Made by a program: the position numbers and the translations under genes
NCBI RefSeq assembly: GCF_963676685.1
Contig: NC_092348.1
Location: 23,287,386-23,351,385, forward strand
Direction: 5' to 3'
Source of the DNA: Mytilus edulis
Taxonomy: Eukaryota; Mollusca; Bivalvia; Mytilida; Mytilidae
Length of the DNA stretch: 64,000 bases
The notes under the pieces: model-generated
Databases searched by the model: none
What the model saw: the letters and a program-made list of their open reading frames with translations, nothing else
What the model was told of the DNA's origin: nothing
In this document: positions 22,901 through 35,192 of the stretch, in pieces
How positions within the stretch are numbered: the first letter of the stretch is position 1
How the letters are laid out: each line of letters starts with the position of its first letter

Positions 22901-22950
22901 CTTTTTATTGCTAGTCATTTCTGTTTCCATATGGGTTAGACTGGTGGTTC
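22901..22950 (-). CDS. Possible upstream exon of the ZP gene
   Basis: TTTTTAG acceptor and AAG/GTATAAG donor bound 50 bases open in one frame only (TTSLTHMETEMTSNKK). That frame needs one base from the previous exon, which the candidate at 23844-23946 supplies. It does not join in phase to the ZP exon at 22291, so an intervening exon would be needed; the charged frame in about 22390-22545 (TDEEKESNIYREDTEGEE...) is a candidate but its splice sites do not fit cleanly. Confidence 0.25.
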
Positions 22951-23631
22951 CTAAAAAGAGAAAGAGCAAAGAATATATGTCAGAGTCGAACCAAGCTTCC
23001 AGAAAGCCATCACATAGGCTCAAAATGTAATGTTATCATATTGACCCGATTTATTACTTACATGGTTCCTTCATAACAATTATTCTCTGTCCAAATTATT
23101 GTTTTGATATTCAGTGATAGTTTCTTTGTCCGAAAGAATTGTTTAATTAACCCTTTAAAAGTCGACAATACGGTATGGGGTTTTCTCAATATTGAAGTAT
23201 GGGTTTTTCTCAATATTGAAGGTCATACGCTTGCTTTTAAGAATTGCTTACTTCCACTTCCTTTGAACTTTGTTGAATGGTTGTCTCATTTGAAATCATT
23301 CAACATCTCTTTAATTATTTTTTTTGAGCGCTCTCTTTATATAGTCATGTATGGTGAAAATGAAGCTGAAAAGTATGTAGGCAATTTCCCAAGTGTTTGG
23401 CCATTTGTGCAAACGCATACGGTCAAAATCGTAGAATTGAAACTTAATTGAATTCAATGATTTAAGAAGAGTCTGAATAAATGAATTAGAAGTTTCTTCA
23501 ACTTTTTTCAAATACCAATAAAATCTTTTAAACTATGATGTGTTTTAAACAACACTGCTGGAAATTTCATTTAAGATACTATTGTACCGTGATTGTCGGT
23601 AAGTGTTTATGAAATTTTGCATTAAAAGATA

Positions 23632-23785
23632 CAGGGGTGAATCCAGCCATTTTAAAAGGGGGTCCCAACCGGCCAGGATAAAAGGGGGGTCCAGCTCATG
23701 ATATGTCCCGTCCCCATTCAAATGCATTGATCGTCCAAAAAAAGGGGGTTCCAACCACCGGACCCCCCCTCTGGATACGCTACTG
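23632..23785. mobile_element. Decayed small TIR element
   Basis: Starts CAGGGGTGAATCCAGCC and ends CTCTGGATACGCTACTG, degenerate versions of the termini of the 12021 and 20873 elements. No target duplication remains. Internally it repeats GGGGG(T)TCCAACC. The minus-strand open frame through it is an artefact. Confidence 0.6.
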
Positions 23786-23843
23786 AGCCACTATAGGAAC
23801 CATCAAACAAATGGTGAACAGTTAGGACAATATTGAACCTTAC

Positions 23844-23946
23844 CTTCGATTGAATTTTGGTTTCGATATTGAATAATCTTCCAATTATCATCCCCTCTAT
23901 TAACAACGTGTTGCTTAATTTTGCCGATGTGCTCAGACGTAGAGTC
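23844..23946 (-). CDS. Possible exon upstream of the ZP gene
   Basis: Minus-strand acceptor TTGTCAG and donor GAAG/GTAAGG bound 103 bases reading DSTSEHIGKIKQHVVNRGDD and NWKIIQYRNQNSIE, ending with one base. Hydrophilic and coding-like but not recognised. It would join in phase to the 22901-22950 candidate. Confidence 0.3.
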
Positions 23947-24732
23947 CTGACAACCAGTTTAATGTAATAAACTCGTCGCAACTTCTTCCTCGCTGCTGTT
24001 CCAAAGGGCAAGCCACTCTATAATGATGAACCTTTGCGGCCTAAAACAGTAAAAACAATATACAGAGAACAAGAAACAATTATACAAAACGTTTAAAGTT
24101 ACATGTTTAAAAAAATTAAGTTACATAATAAATTATGTCGGTCTCTTAGGTTTACATAAACAAATCCCTTACCTTTCATGTTGCTACACGAACCTTTGGA
24201 TATTTTTCAAATACGTGTTATCGTTTTTAAGATTAAGATATCTACTTTATCTTGTTACGTGTCTTTTATACAGTGTCGAGCCCTATATAGCTTATCTAAG
24301 CTACTTCCTTGTAGTGTCTAGTTACAAGTGCCGAAAAGCTTTATGTTTATGTAAATTTTTCCACACCTTTACATTATATGCATGTTGCGAAATATTGGAT
24401 TTACCACGTTTTTGCATAAGTACATAAAGTGCTACCACATCCGTGAGACAAAAAGTATGTGAAAAACTACAAATGTTTAGAATTTCTAACTTTCGCTCAA
24501 CTTGTTATATGTGTCGCTCCAACAATGGCCACCGTTTATGAACTTATAGACGAGTCGTTTTTATTATTTACATTTTAGGGCAATAATTCTATAGTTGACT
24601 GACAATCTATTTCAGCCATGTTGAAATAACAGTTGTTCTAGTCTTGCTAATAATGTTTTGCTATTTCAAATTTCTCTATATCTGTTGTAGTGTTTAAGCC
24701 AAGGTAATAGGCAATATGTTCTTCTCATATAT

Positions 24733-25334
24733 GTTATGATGGTATGATACTAAACCCCTAATATAACGGGAAGGATTGTGCCTGATATTCATATGATGAA
24801 GACATTATCTTTCAATCAGTTAAATTGAAGTCTAGAGCTGGCATGTCAGTTAACTGCTAGTAGTCTGTTGTTATTTATGTATTATTGTCATTTTGTTTAT
24901 TTTCTTTGGTTACATCTTCTGACATCAGACTCGGACTTCTCTTGAACTGAGTTGTAATGTGCGTATTGTTATGCGTTTACTTTTCTACATTGGCTAGAGG
25001 TATAGGGGGAGGGTTGAGATCTCATAAACATGTTTAACCATGCCGCATTTTTGCCGGCCTGTCCCAAGTCAGGAGCCTCTGGCCTTTGTTAGTCTTGTAT
25101 TATTTTTAATTTTAGTTTCTTGTGTACAATTTGGAGTTTAGTATGGCGTTCATTATCACTGAACTAGTGTATATATTTGTTTATAGGGGCCAGCTGAAGG
25201 ACGCCTCCGGGTGCGGGATTTTTTCGCTGCATTGAAGACATGTTGGTGACCTTCTGCTGTTGTCTGTTCTTCTATGGTCGGGGTGTTCAACTTGTCTCTT
25301 TGACACATTCTCCATTTCCATTCTCAATTTTAAA
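24733..25334 (-). repeat. Family C element, about 600 bp, inverted partner of 51080-51656
   Basis: From ATGGTATGATACTAAACCCC to TTTCCATTCTCAATTTTA, the whole stretch is the reverse complement of 51080-51656 with few differences. Shared landmarks are GCCTGTCCCAAGTCAGGAGC, GTTCATTATCACTGAACTAG and GGCCAGCTGAAGGACGCCTC. No coding capacity was recognised. Confidence 0.8.
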
Positions 25335-26640
25335 ATTGATGAAAAACATATTATCATTTAACTCCTATAATAGCCGGCTTCCAATTTTGGTCATTGAACT
25401 TATTTGTAGGTCTTTTCTTACTGATCTCTTTTGCACTTTTGAAGTTTCTCTCTATCATTATAGTTTTCAAGATAATTCCAGCATTCAAAAAAAATATATA
25501 GTAAAAATTGTCGTTAAAAGGCAATCACTCTTTTCAAGAGCCGATCGTGGTAATTTAGGTTATGTTGGTTTATTTTTAAATTTCGATTTACTGATCATGT
25601 TCGTCGTTGTTAATTTTTGTGTATATCTTATAGTTTTCGAGACGACCGCAAAATATGTTAAAATCATCATTTCATGGCTATAACTACTATCAAAAGCTGG
25701 TTTTGGTTTTTATGAAGGTATGTAGTTATCATCCTGAACACTTCTGCCCCTGTCCCATATTCTACATTTGGTGGCCACGTATATTTGCAGGCTGGATCAC
25801 CGTACACATAAATTATGGACAAGTTTGGTACTATCAGAAGTCCATTACTAAACTAGTTATGAACTTCTGGTATTAACTATGCCAGAAGTTTCAGAGGGAA
25901 GATTTTTCAAAAAGATAACGGACAGCAACTGACGACGGACGCCATGGGATTGCAAAAACTAGCACTGACCCTTTACGTCAATTGAGCTAAAATCAAGTTA
26001 TTAGCCAGTGAGATTGTTGTTTTGCTTTATGTTTTTTTTTTTTTTACTTTTAACCACACAAATACAGACAAAATATGATTTCTGCTCTTTTTATTGTAAC
26101 GTACTTATTCAATGGTGTACAGCTTATGAGCCAGTGTCATATGTGAAAAGCAACTTATTTGGTAAAACAGGGAAGTGTTATATTTTCTGCCCTAGATACA
26201 GCTGAATTTTTATATTTTTTTATGTCATTTTTTCTATGAAGGTCTGGTTGGGGTGTCATTTATTTTTTTATTGCCATTTTCTCTATTCCTTAATATTAAG
26301 CCCAATTTTCTCTATAATGATTCCTTTAAAAAATTTAAGCATGCAATTATTCTCTTTTCTTTTTTTTTTCTTTTGTCTATTTTTCTCTCCTTTATTTTTT
26401 TATCTTTTATTTTTTACCATTATTCTCTATTCTGTAAACCCCCATCGGACCCTCAAATACAATACTAAAGCTTCCTGAATCATGAATTTTGAGATTTCTG
26501 AAACTAGAACAATGTGTTGACTATTGCTACAGGAAATAAATACGTACATCACATTAAGTTCAATCCTCGTCAGTGTACAGAATTATTAAAATGAGAGCAC
26601 CTGACTCTTTTATGTGTCTATCGAAAGAGAAAGTTTAAAC
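25335..26640. other. Intergenic, T-rich, no gene seen
   Basis: Includes a strongly T/C-rich tract at about 26215-26430. Open frames are low-complexity Phe/Leu runs and are not credible genes. Confidence 0.45.
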
Positions 26641-26649
26641 ATAAACTCA

Positions 26650-26800
26650 TCATATATACCAGGATTAAATTTTGTATTTACGCCAGACGCGCGTTTCGTC
26701 TACAAATGACTCATCAGTGACGCTCGAATCCAAAAAAGTTTAAAAGGCCAAATAAAGTACGAAGTTGAAGAGCATTGAGGACCAAAATACCTTTTAAAAT
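26650..26800. repeat. Dispersed repeat K (GCCAGACGCGCGTTTCGTC)
   Basis: TACGCCAGACGCGCGTTTCG, GACTCATCAGTGACGCTCGA and TTGAAGAGCATTGAGGACC form a short repeat I recognise as common in mussel DNA. A weak relative (CTTCAGTGATGCTCGAGGCC) lies at about 51755. The CpG-rich core stands out from the AT-rich surroundings. Confidence 0.65.
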
Positions 26801-27189
26801 GAAAACACCGTTTATTTATTATTGTCTTCAAAACGAGAAAAAGTTTTATCTAATTTAACATGACATAAAGGGACATTTTATCTTAAACAGGTGTCTCCAA
26901 GATAAGAAAAACTTTTATCTCACTAGGCAAACATTGTATCTAAGGATATTGCAATGTACAAATGAAATGTATTTCTTAATTCAATTTTGTATGATGAATC
27001 AGTGAGATGAGTAAATCATTTAAATGTAAAGAATTCTATAGTTACCGAACAATTTCTATATTAGGACATTACAAAATAATCTGAAGGGAAGTTAAAGATT
27101 AAGTACTGCAATCTTCAATATATAGTTAGATGTAACAGAAAGACACACTTCCACAATGAGCAAATTCCATGTCTTTCAGTAAGCCAAAC

Positions 27190-28190
27190 AAGAGTGCACA
27201 CGCTGAAATCTCTCCTTCTTTGCTAATTATTGATGTTATGTGGATAATTCTAAATATAAAGCTTTACTGCAACTATCACATAAACTTAACATGATCCAAG
27301 AAAATGAGATCAAAGACATATAAACCAAACAAGAAATACATGTACACCTTACAATCATTCAATACACATAATATGGTTGACCTATTGCTTATAGTTTCTA
27401 AGAAATAGACTTAACCAAGAAAACTAAACATTGACCAATGAACCATGAAAATGTAGTGAAGGTCAGATGAACCATACCAGCCAGACATGTACAGCATACA
27501 ACAAATATAGTTGATCTATTGTTTATAAAAATATATTGTTTATACAAAATTTAACACTGAGCAATGAACCGTAAACATGAGGTCAAGGTCAGATAACATC
27601 TGCCAGCTAGATATGTACGCCTAACAAACGTTCCATACACCAAATATAGTAAACCTATTGCATACAGTGTAAGAAAAACAGATCAAAACACAAAAACTTA
27701 ACTATAACCACTGAACCATGAAAATGAGGCCAAGGTCATACGGCAACTGCCAGTTGGACATGTACACCTAACAGTACTTCCATACACCAAATATACAAGA
27801 CCTATTTCTTATATTATCTGAGCTATGGACTTGACCACCAAAACAACCTTGTTCACTAATCCATGAAAGAGGTTGAGGCCAAGTGAAAACTGTCTGACGG
27901 GGATGAGGACCTTGCAAGGTACGCACATACCAAATATAGTTATCCTATTACTCATAATAAGAGAGAAATTAACATTACAAAAAATCTTATTTTTTTTCAA
28001 GTAGACACTGAACCATGAAAATGAGGTCAAGGTCAATGTAAATGTGACATACGGAAACTTCACAACATGAGGCATCTATATACAAAGTATGAATCATCCA
28101 GGCCTTCCACCTTCTAAAATATAAGGCTTTTAAGAAGATAGCTAACACCGTCGCTGGATCACTATCCCTATGTCGAGCTTTCTGCGAGAA
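27190..28190 (+). repeat. Family F element copy 1 (ATGAGGTCAAGGTCA repeat)
   Basis: Built from diverged tandem blocks of about 120 bases containing CACTGAACCATGAAAATGAG, GTCAAGGTCA and CACCAAATATAGTTGACC-like words. It ends with GCTGGATCACTATCCCTATG and TCGAGCTTTCTGCG. Copy 2 is at 52140-54620 in the same orientation. Its short frames are not open across the unit, so it is not a gene. Confidence 0.65.
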
Positions 28191-28394
28191 ATAATGTTAC
28201 AATAAATCAACTTCCTTATATATATATATATATACGAATATGAATAAGTAATGCCGTAAGTTGTGTTCTACTGCATCAAGTCAAAAGTTCAACAGCGCAT
28301 ACACACATTTAACTTCGCATGCAAAAATATAATAAGATGCTATTTTTACTTAGACCTTTCTTTTTATAAAATTTACCCATTGCAATGTTTTTAA

Positions 28395-28555
28395 TTTGAC
28401 CATCAGCTTGTATCTTTTTGTTTTACCATCATATGGTATCTTTTTGTTTGACGATCAGCTAGTATCTTTTTGTTTGGCCATTAACTGGTATCTTTTTTGT
28501 TTGACCATCAGCTAGTATCTTGTTGTTTGACCATCAGTTGGTATCTTTTAAATTA
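28395..28555 (+). repeat. Outlying block of the 26-bp minisatellite
   Basis: Seven units of TTTGACCATCAGCTAGTATC type, matching the large array at 31490-33870. They are separated from it by about 670 bases of single-copy sequence and by the 46-bp array. Confidence 0.8.
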
Positions 28556-29229
28556 AAAACAATCTTAATTTCTTATTGTATATATTCAACATATTTTCTC
28601 CCCCCCCCCCCCCCCCCCATCCAATCCATCTAAACCCTACCATTAAGCCGACGCAAAAAAATCCAAAACCCCAATATTGATCTAAAGAAGAAGTCATCAA
28701 CGTCAATAGCAATCCATGCTTTTCCTGTAATTCCATGATACACAAAAAGTCAATACCTACATAATTCATTAAAAATTATATAAACGTACCTCACCCTTGC
28801 AGCAAGTTGAGTTAAAGAATGTCTATCTGACGATGTGACAAATATCCATCCATTCAACAACTTCCCCTACTCTATATATTTCGGAAGTGCTTATACTGAA
28901 ATGTCAAGTATTTGGTTAATTTTTCAATCATACGGGGCGTCTATTTTAGGACTTCGTTTTATGTTGACACTGGGAACTTTGTTCCATTGAGATCTAAAGG
29001 TACTTATCCTAGTTCTATGAATACGATGACCAAATGGCTTCCTGCTTTTTTTATACGATTATCTTAAAGCCGTTAATTTCGTTCTGATTTAATAACACGG
29101 TCTTTACCATATTATATCAATGTAGGCTTAAAACATTTTAGGAGTTTTAATTGGCTAGATTGCATACAAATACTGCAAACTGTTGCTACGGAAAAACTTA
29201 AAAATAAATGATAATAAATCAGGATAGTT
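28556..29229. other. Single-copy spacer with a C homopolymer
   Basis: A run of about 18 C at roughly 28600-28618, then unremarkable sequence. Open frames crossing the C run are artefacts. Confidence 0.5.
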
Positions 29230-31470
29230 GTTTCTAGTGTATAGGACAGTCGGTTGTTTGTATGTTCAGGGTAGGAGTTTCCAATGTAGATAACTGTCAG
29301 TTATATGATATTCAGGCTTATCTACTGCAAAGGACAGATAGTTATGTGATGTTCATGGTAATGATATCTAGTGTAGAGGAAAGTTGGTTATTTGTCAATC
29401 AGGGTAGTTGTATCTAGTGTAGAGGAAAGTTGGTTATTTGTCAATCAGGGTAGTTGTATCTAGTGTAGAGGAAAGTTGGTTATTTGTCAATCAGGGTAGT
29501 TGTATCTAGTGTAGAGGAAAGTTGGTTATTTGTCAATCAGGGTAGTTGTATCTAGTGTAGAGGAAAGTTGGTTATTTGTCAATCAGAGTAGTTGTATCTA
29601 GTGTAGAGGAAAGTTGGTTATTTGTCAATCAGGGTAGTTGTATCTAGTGTAGAGGACAGTTGGTTATTTGTCAATCAGGGTAGTTGTATCTAGTGTAGAG
29701 GACAGTTGATTATTTGTCAATCAGGGTAGTTGTATCTAGTGTAGAGGAAAGTTGGTTATTTGTCAATCAGGGTAACTGAATCTATTGTAGAGGAAAGTTG
29801 GTTATTTGTCAATCAGGGTAGTTGTATCTAGTGTAGAGGAAAGTTGATTATTTGTCAATCAGGGTAGTTGTATCTAGTGTAGAGGAAAGTTGGTTATTTG
29901 TCAATCAGGGTAGTTGTATCTAGTGAAGAGGAAAGTTGGTTATTTGTCAATCAGGGTAGTTGTATCTAGTGTAGAGGAAAGTTGGTTATTTGTCAATCAG
30001 GGTAGTTGTATCTAGTGTAGAGGAAAGTTGGTTATTTGTCAATCAGGGTAGTTGTATCTAGTGTAGAGGAAAGTTGGTTATTTGTCAATCAGGGTAACTG
30101 AATCTATTGTCAAGGACAGTCGGTTATTTGTTATTCAGGGTAATTATCTCTTGTAGGGGAGTCAGTGGAAGTGTGCCAATCAGGGTAATTGTATCTACTG
30201 TAGAGGACTGTTGGTTATACGTCAATCAGGGTAATTGTATCTACATTAGAGGACTGTTGGTTATTTGTCAATCAGGGCAATTGTATCTTTTGTAGAGGAC
30301 TGTTGGTTATGCGTCAATTAGGGTTATTTTATCTACTGTAGAGGACTGTTGGTTATGCGTCAATCAGGGTAATTGTATCTACTGTAGAGGACTGTTGGTT
30401 ATGCGTCAATCAGGGTAATTGTATCTACTGTAGAGGACTGTTGGTTATGCGTCAATCAGGGCAATTGTATCTACTGTAGAGGACTGTTGGTTATGCGTCA
30501 ATCAGGGTAATTGTATCTACTGTAGAGGACTGTTGGTTATGCGTCAATCAGGGTTATTGTGTCTACTGTAGAGGACTGTTGGTTATACGTCAATCAGGGT
30601 AATTGTATCTACTGTAGAGGACTGTTGGTTATACGTCAATCAGGGTAATTGTATCTTCATTATAGGGCTGTTGGTTATACGTCAATCAGGGTATTGTATC
30701 TACTGTAGAGGACTGTTGGTTATTAGTCAATCAGAGTAATTGTATCTACTGTAGAGGACTGTTGGTTATGCGTCAATCAGGGTATTGTATCTACTGTAGA
30801 GGACTGTTGGTTATTCGTCAATCAGGGTAATTGTATCTACTGTAGAGGACTGTTGGTTATTCGTCCATCAGGATTATTGTATCTACTGTAGAGAACTGTT
30901 GGTTATGCGTCAATCAGGGTAATTGTATCTACTGTAGAGGACTGTTGGTTATACGTCAATCAGGGCAATTGTATCTACTGTAGAGGACTGTTGGTTATTC
31001 GTCAATCAGGGTAATTGTATCTACTGTAGAGGACTGTTGGTTATTCGTCAATCAGGGCAATTGTATCTACTGTAGAGGACTGTTGGTTATGCGTCAATCA
31101 GGGTAATTGTGTCTACTGTAGAGGACTGTTGGTTATACGTCAATCAGGGTAATTGTATCTACTGTAGAGGACTGTTGGTTATGCGTCAATCAGGGTAATT
31201 GTGTCTACTGTAGAGGACTGTTGGTTATGCGTCAATCAGGGTAATTGTATCTACTGTAGAGGACTGTTGGTTATGCGTCAATCAGGGTAATTGTGTCTAC
31301 TGTAGAGGACTGTTGGTTATTCGTCAATCAGGGTAATTGTATCTACTGTCGAGGACTGTCAGTTGAATGATATTAATGCTAATTTACCTAGTGTCACCCA
31401 TCAGAGTAACTGTATATACTAGTAGTGTAGAAGACAGTCAGTTATGTGTCAATCAGGGTCGTCATTGTAT
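29230..31470 (+). repeat. 46-bp minisatellite, two variant blocks, over 40 units
   Basis: Units are exactly 46 bases where checked (GGGTAGTTG starts at 29402 and 29448). Block 1 (to about 30110) uses GTATCTAGTGTAGAGGAAAG; block 2 (about 30160-31370) uses GTATCTACTGTAGAGGACTG with TTATGCGTCAATCAGGGTAA. Edges are degenerate. In the last six units of block 2 GTGTCT and GTATCT alternate, a 92-bp higher-order repeat. Confidence 0.92.
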
Positions 31471-31489
31471 TTAGTTAAGTCAGCTGGTA

Positions 31490-33870
31490 TATGTTTGTGT
31501 ATCATTTTGTTTGACCATCAACTGGTACCTTTTTGTATGACCATCAGCATGCATCTTTTTGTTTAACCATCAGTTTGTTTCTGTTTGTTTAACCATCATC
31601 TGGTAACTTTTGTTTGACCATCATCTGGTATCTTTTTGTTTGACCATCAGCTTATATCTTCTGATATCTTTTTGTTTAACCATCAGCTTGTTTCTGTTTA
31701 TTTGGCTATCATCTGGTATCTGTTTGATGACCATCAGCTGGTATCTTTTTGTTTGACCATCAGCTTATATCTTCAGACATCTTTTTGTTTGACCATCAGC
31801 TGGTATCTGGTTGTTTGACAATCACCTCGAATCTATTTGTTTGACCATCAGCTAATACCATTATGTATGGCCATCAGTATATATCTTTTTGTTTTACCAT
31901 CAACTGGTTTCTGGTTGTTTGACCATCAGCTGATATCTTTTTGTTTGACCATCAGCTGATATCTTTTTGTTTGAACATCAGCTGATACCTTTTTGTATGA
32001 ATAACAGCTTATACCTTCCGATATCTTTTTATTAGAACTTCAGCTGTTATCTGTTTGTTTGACCATCAGCTGATATCTTTTTGTTTTACCATCAGCTGAT
32101 ACCTTTTTGTATGACCAACAGCTAGTATCTTCTGACATCTTTTTGTTTGGCCATCAACTTATATCTTTTTGTTTGACCATCAGCTTGTATTTTTTGGTTT
32201 TACCATCATCTGGTATCTTTTTGTTTGACGATCAGCTAGTATATTTTTGTTTGACCATTAGCTGGTATCCTTTTTTGTTTGACCATCAGCTGGTATCTTG
32301 TTGTTTGACCATTAGCTGATATTTTTGTTTGACCATCAGCTTGTATATTTTTTTTGATCATCAGTTGGTATCTAATTATTTGACCATCAGCTGGTATCTG
32401 TTTTTATTTTTTACCATTGGCTGGTTTCTGTTTGTTTGACCATTAGGTGGTATCTGTTTGTTTGACCATTTATCCGTATCTGTTTGTTTGACCATCAGCT
32501 GGTATGTTTGTTTGACCCTCAGTTTGTATTTGTATGTTTGGCCATAAGCTGGTATCTGTTTGACCATCAGTTTGTATCTGTATGTTTGACCATAAGCTGG
32601 TATCTGTTTGACCATCATTGAGTATCTGTTTATTTGACCATCATCTGGTATCTTTTTGTTTGATGATCAGCTAGTATCTTTTTGTTTGACCATTAGCTGG
32701 TATCCTTTTTGTTTGACCATCAGCTGGTATCTTGTTGTTTGACCATTAGCTGGTATTTTTTAGTTTGACCATCAGCTGGTATTTTTTAGTTTGACCAACA
32801 GCTGGTATTTGTTTGTTTGACCATCTGGTATCTGTTTGTTTGACCATCAGTTGGTATGTTTGTTTGACCTTCAGTTTGTATCTGTATGTTTGACCATAAG
32901 CTGGTATCTGTTTAACCATCAGTTTGTATCTGTGTGTCTGGCCATTATCTGGTATCTGTTAGACCATCATTGAGTATCTGTTTGTTTGACCATTAGCTGG
33001 TATCTGTTTGTTTGACCTTCAACTGGTATCTGTTTGTTTGACCATCAGCTGGTATCTGTTTGTTTGACCATTAGCTGGTATCTGTTTGTTTGACCATTAG
33101 CTGGTATCTGTTTGTTTGACCATTAGCTGGTATCTTTGTTTGACCATCAGCTGGTATGTTTGTTTGACCTTCAATTTGTATCTGTATGTTTGACCATAAG
33201 CTGGTATCTGTTTAACCATCAGTTTGTATCTGTATGTTTGACAATTATCTGGTATCTGTTAGACCATCATTGAGTATCTGTTTGTTTGACCATCATCTGG
33301 TATCTTTGTTTGACCATCAGTTGGTATCTGTTTGTTTGACCGTCAACTGGTATCTGTTTGTTTGACCATCAGCTGGTATCTGTTTGTTTGACCATTAGTT
33401 GGTATCAGTTTGTTTGACCATTAGTCGGTATAAGTTTGAATGACTATCAGTTAGTATTTGTTTGTTTGACCATCAGCTGGTATCTGTTTGTTTGACCATT
33501 AGCTTTAATCATTTTATTTTAGCATCAACTGGTTTCTTTTTATTGACTATCAGATGGTGATATCTTTTAATTTGACCATCAGCTGGATTTTTTTATTTGA
33601 CTGTCAGCTAGTATTCATTTGTTTGTTTGACCATCAGCAGGAATGGTTTTTTTTGTTACCATTAGTTGGTATCTGTTTGTTTGACCATCAGCATGTTTAT
33701 TTTTGATTGACCATCAGCTGATATCTTTTAGTTTGACATCAGCTAGTATTTAAAGTTTGACCATCAGCTGGTATCTTATTATTTGACCATCAGCTGGTAT
33801 CAGGTTTTTTTTTTACCATCAGCTGGTTTCTGTTTGTTTGACCATCAGCTTGTACTGTTTTGTTTGGCCA
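31490..33870 (+). repeat. 26-bp minisatellite, about 90 units
   Basis: Typical unit: GACCATCAGCTGGTATCTGT followed by TTGTTT. A longer pattern repeats: GGTATGTTTGTTTGACC, then TTTGTATCTGTATGTTTGAC, then CATCATTGAGTATCTG, starting near 32502, 32852 and 33143. Because 26 is not a multiple of 3, the open frame on the minus strand at 32376-32618 is a by-product. Confidence 0.92.
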
Positions 33871-33879
33871 GTGATTGCC

Positions 33880-34219
33880 AATAAATATCATTCTAAAAAT
33901 TACTTACAAGTTTTGTATATAAATTAATTTTGTCACTTTAGCATCAGGTTAAAAATTATTAAAATCATTTCAGCTAAAAAAAATAATCAAATATAATTAC
34001 TCATCAACATTTGAAGATATGATTCAAAGGCTTAAATTAAATTGTTCTTCAAACTTATTTCATGAAATAAATTAAAACAATTACATGCTCAGTTTTTGAC
34101 ATTATTTCCATGAGTTTAAGCTGATATCAGCTACTTTTTCAAGTCAATTTTTTTAAACAGTTTTCATTTTAATACTGGAAAATGTCCATTCAATATGTTG
34201 ATTTGATAATGGAAACAGA
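33880..34219. other. Intergenic, nothing recognised
   Basis: AT-rich and free of repeats shared elsewhere in the window. Confidence 0.4.
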
Positions 34220-34505
34220 ATGCACCTGTCCTAAGTCAGGAATCTGATGTACAGTAGTTGTCGTTTGTTTATGTAATATATACGTGTTTCTCGTTTCTCG
34301 TTTTGTTTATATAGATTAGACCGTTGGTTTTCCCGTTTGAATGGTTTTACACTAGTAATTTTGGGGCCCTTTATAGCTTGTTGTTCGGTGTGAGCTAAGG
34401 CTCCGTGTTGAAGGCCGTACTTTAACCTATAATGGTTTACTTTTTAAATTGTTATTTGTATGGAGAGTTGTCTCATTGGCACTCACACCACATCTTCCTA
34501 TATCT
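34220..34505 (-). repeat. Dispersed repeat family A, long copy
   Basis: Runs from CACCTGTCCTAAGTCAGG through TTTTGGGGCCCTTTATAGCT and TCCGTGTTGAAGGCCGTAC to GTCTCATTGGCACTCACACC. It is of the same subfamily as 41690-41870, which lies in the opposite orientation. Confidence 0.75.
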
Positions 34506-35192
34506 ATGAAGAAGGATGTCAGTAAAGCTTTTATGCTAAATAGATAACAAACTTGTATACTGTGAATATCAAATTTTATTTTAATATTGTAACACAAATA
34601 ACTTAAAAAGATCTCCACTCATAAATTAAACAAAGATATTCTTTTTCTATAATATACTGATGGTGTCACATGTTTATACAGAAAATGAATAGAGAAATGT
34701 TGAGGAAATGTTTGCAAAGGCAGTTTTCAAATTCCATTCTATATCTTTCTGCCAGCAATCTTGAACTTTAACAAAATCTGTTTATTCTTTTGTTTAAATA
34801 GTTATAGAATAAAACCCAAGATTCTTTTATATATTTACATAACATCCTTTTCAGATACTAGTAATTTCATTCATTTCATTTTAATCTAACCCCTTTCCAT
34901 CAGAATATATTCTTTTTGGTTTTTTAACACATACACTTTTGCATCTGACTACATTTATGAACAGCAAGTTAGCAATGAAACAATTGAAAATGTCTGATTA
35001 AATATCAAAAAGCTTTATAAGTACACTCAACTGCATTATAAAATATCACATTTGGTAATCTTCATCCTTATACATATATTCTGTTGACTTTAATTTTAAT
35101 TTAAAAGTCAAAGGTCAAAACTCTTCAAAATTTGATATATATAATGTTCACTCTTTTCCTTGTAATTATTCATATAAAATATAATCAGCTAG
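34506..35192. other. Intergenic, nothing recognised
   Basis: AT-rich sequence without a coding exon. It lies 3' of the EF-hand gene and beyond the TTAA element inserted next to its stop codon. Confidence 0.4.

Noticed and set aside
25240-25683. 147-codon open frame
   Set aside because: Its first part lies in the family C repeat and the rest is T-rich low-complexity sequence.
32376-32618. Repetitive protein (KQIPAYGQT repeats) on the minus strand
   Set aside because: It is the translation of the 26-bp minisatellite. The unit is not a multiple of three and the frame is maintained only by unit-length variation.
29230-33870. CRISPR-like array
   Set aside because: Units are contiguous tandem repeats without unique spacers, in an animal genome context.
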